Source: Aporhodopirellula rubra (GTDB lineage Bacteria; Planctomycetota; Planctomycetia; Pirellulales; Pirellulaceae). Taken from it: 64,000 nucleotides of DNA. Position numbers and translations under genes: made by a program. The notes below the pieces were generated by a model that was given only the letters and a program-made list of their open reading frames with translations, ran no database searches and was not told the DNA's origin. Shown in pieces: positions 63,361 through 64,000 of the stretch (its first letter is position 1; every line of letters starts with the position of its first letter). The DNA lies in contig NZ_JACHXU010000002.1 in NCBI RefSeq assembly GCF_014192335.1, positions 124,001 to 188,000 on the forward strand, given 5' to 3'.

Positions 63361-64000
63361 TGACAACCTTAACAGCGAATGCTCTATCACCGGCCGACTT
63401 TGATTACCTTGCCAAATTGGTCTTGGATCGATCAGCCATCGTGTTAGAGCCCAGTAAATCCTACTTGCTCGAATCCAGGTTAAACCCTGTGGCGCGAGAA
63501 AACGGTTTTGACTCGATCGGTGAACTCGCCGATGCGTTGCGAAAGCCGAACTGCCGAAAACTCGTGGACGAGGTTGTCGACGCAATGACGACCAACGAAA
63601 CGAGTTTCTATCGGGACATTCATCCTTTTGAGCTTCTGAAGAAAACACTTCTTCCCGAGCTCATCGAAAAACGCTCTAAAGAAAAACGGTTGACCATTTG
63701 GTCGAACGCATGCTCTAGCGGACAGGAAGTTTACTCGGTCGCAATGATGATCCGGGAACACTTCCCACAACTAAGCGATTGGGACGTCCGCCTCCGCGCA
63801 ACGGATCTTTCTTCCGACATCCTGGAGCGAGCCGAAAAGGGGATTTTCAATCAGACCGAGATTAATCGCGGGCTGCCCATGCAGCTGTTGATGAAATACT
63901 TCCACCGTGAAGGCGTGCATTGGAGGATCAATGATGACATCCGCGCGATGGTGCGATTCGATTCCGTCAATTTGATCGAAAATTGGCCCGCAACGCTGAC
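63360..64000 (+). CDS. cheR: Chemotaxis methyltransferase CheR, truncated by the window end
   Basis: The ATG shares one base with the cheB stop (TAATG). 213 codons are visible and the frame is open at 64000, so about 60-70 residues are missing. An N-terminal helical domain is followed by TTNETSFYRD, then SNACSSGQEVYSVAMM (SAM-binding motif I), and ATDLSSDILERA. It methylates receptor glutamates using SAM. Confidence 0.95.
   Translation, partial: MTTLTANALSPADFDYLAKLVLDRSAIVLEPSKSYLLESRLNPVARENGFDSIGELADALRKPNCRKLVDEVVDAMTTNETSFYRDIHPFELLKKTLLPELIEKRSKEKRLTIWSNACSSGQEVYSVAMMIREHFPQLSDWDVRLRATDLSSDILERAEKGIFNQTEINRGLPMQLLMKYFHREGVHWRINDDIRAMVRFDSVNLIENWPATL

Noticed and set aside
62353-63648. 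Long minus-strand frame (431 codons) opposite cheB.
   Set aside because: The plus strand encodes cheB and the start of cheR with all catalytic residues; the antisense reading has no family features.

Overview
The window looks like a chromosomal segment from a planctomycete of the Pirellulaceae (Rhodopirellula-like). Supporting signs are secreted formylglycine sulfatases, a DUF1559 prepilin-like protein followed by a small lipoprotein, an ECF sigma factor coupled to a FecR-type protein, an SHD1-containing protease, EF-hand/P-domain exoproteins, and GC-rich coding with weak Shine-Dalgarno signals. No rRNA, tRNA, CRISPR array, insertion sequence or phage gene was recognised. The window starts inside a glycogen debranching enzyme gene and ends inside cheR.

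Layout. 1-9.5 kb (minus strand): glgX (partial), an SPFH protein, a B12-binding radical SAM enzyme, two overlapping sulfatases, a small lipoprotein and a DUF1559 protein. 9.8-12 kb (plus): an ECF sigma factor overlapping a FecR-type membrane protein. 12.1-16.6 kb (minus): a large exported protein with secretin-N-type repeats and a seven-EF-hand/P-domain protein. 17.2-19 kb (plus): a trypsin-like protease with an SHD1 domain and a DnaJ-like zinc ribbon. 19.1-25.4 kb (minus): a second overlapping sulfatase pair, a PhyH-type dioxygenase and citrate synthase. 25.7-30.9 kb (plus): an OmpR-type response regulator and sdhC-sdhA-sdhB. 31-35.9 kb: a membrane protein, two small unknown proteins, a PilZ-like protein overlapping an HD-GYP phosphodiesterase, and a GpgS-like glycosyltransferase. 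36-39.3 kb (minus): a poly-gamma-glutamate locus (pgsB-pgsC-PgsW type). 40-42.6 kb (minus): a YmdB-type phosphodiesterase and an S1-domain protein. 42.9-44.5 kb (plus): an unknown protein overlapping an AEC transporter. 44.7-47.7 kb (minus): a flavin-dependent halogenase overlapping an outer-membrane beta-barrel protein. 48-49 kb: cheY-cheX. 49.1-50.3 kb (minus): PPi-dependent phosphofructokinase. 50.6-55.5 kb (plus): a membrane methyltransferase, a GH97 glycosidase and a parallel beta-helix protein. 55.6-56.5 kb (minus): a MerR/B12-binding (CarH-like) regulator divergent from cheA-cheW-mcp-cheY-cheB-cheR (57-64 kb).

Together the genes suggest a marine heterotroph that degrades sulfated algal polysaccharides (four sulfatases, GH97, beta-helix protein), runs a TCA cycle with a Bacillus-type SdhCAB, stores glycogen, and makes poly-gamma-glutamate and possibly glucosylglycerate-type solutes. 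It senses its environment through a soluble PAS-containing chemoreceptor and cyclic-di-GMP proteins. Many pairs are joined by 1-4 base stop/start overlaps: sigma/FecR, both sulfatase pairs, halogenase/barrel, unknown/AEC, cheY/cheB and cheB/cheR. The least conventional items are the halogenase-barrel pair, the B12-domain regulator with a changed cofactor motif beside the chemotaxis operon, the multidomain protease, the barrel-less secretin-like protein, pgsBC without an obvious pgsA, and several arrays of direct and inverted repeats in intergenic regions.
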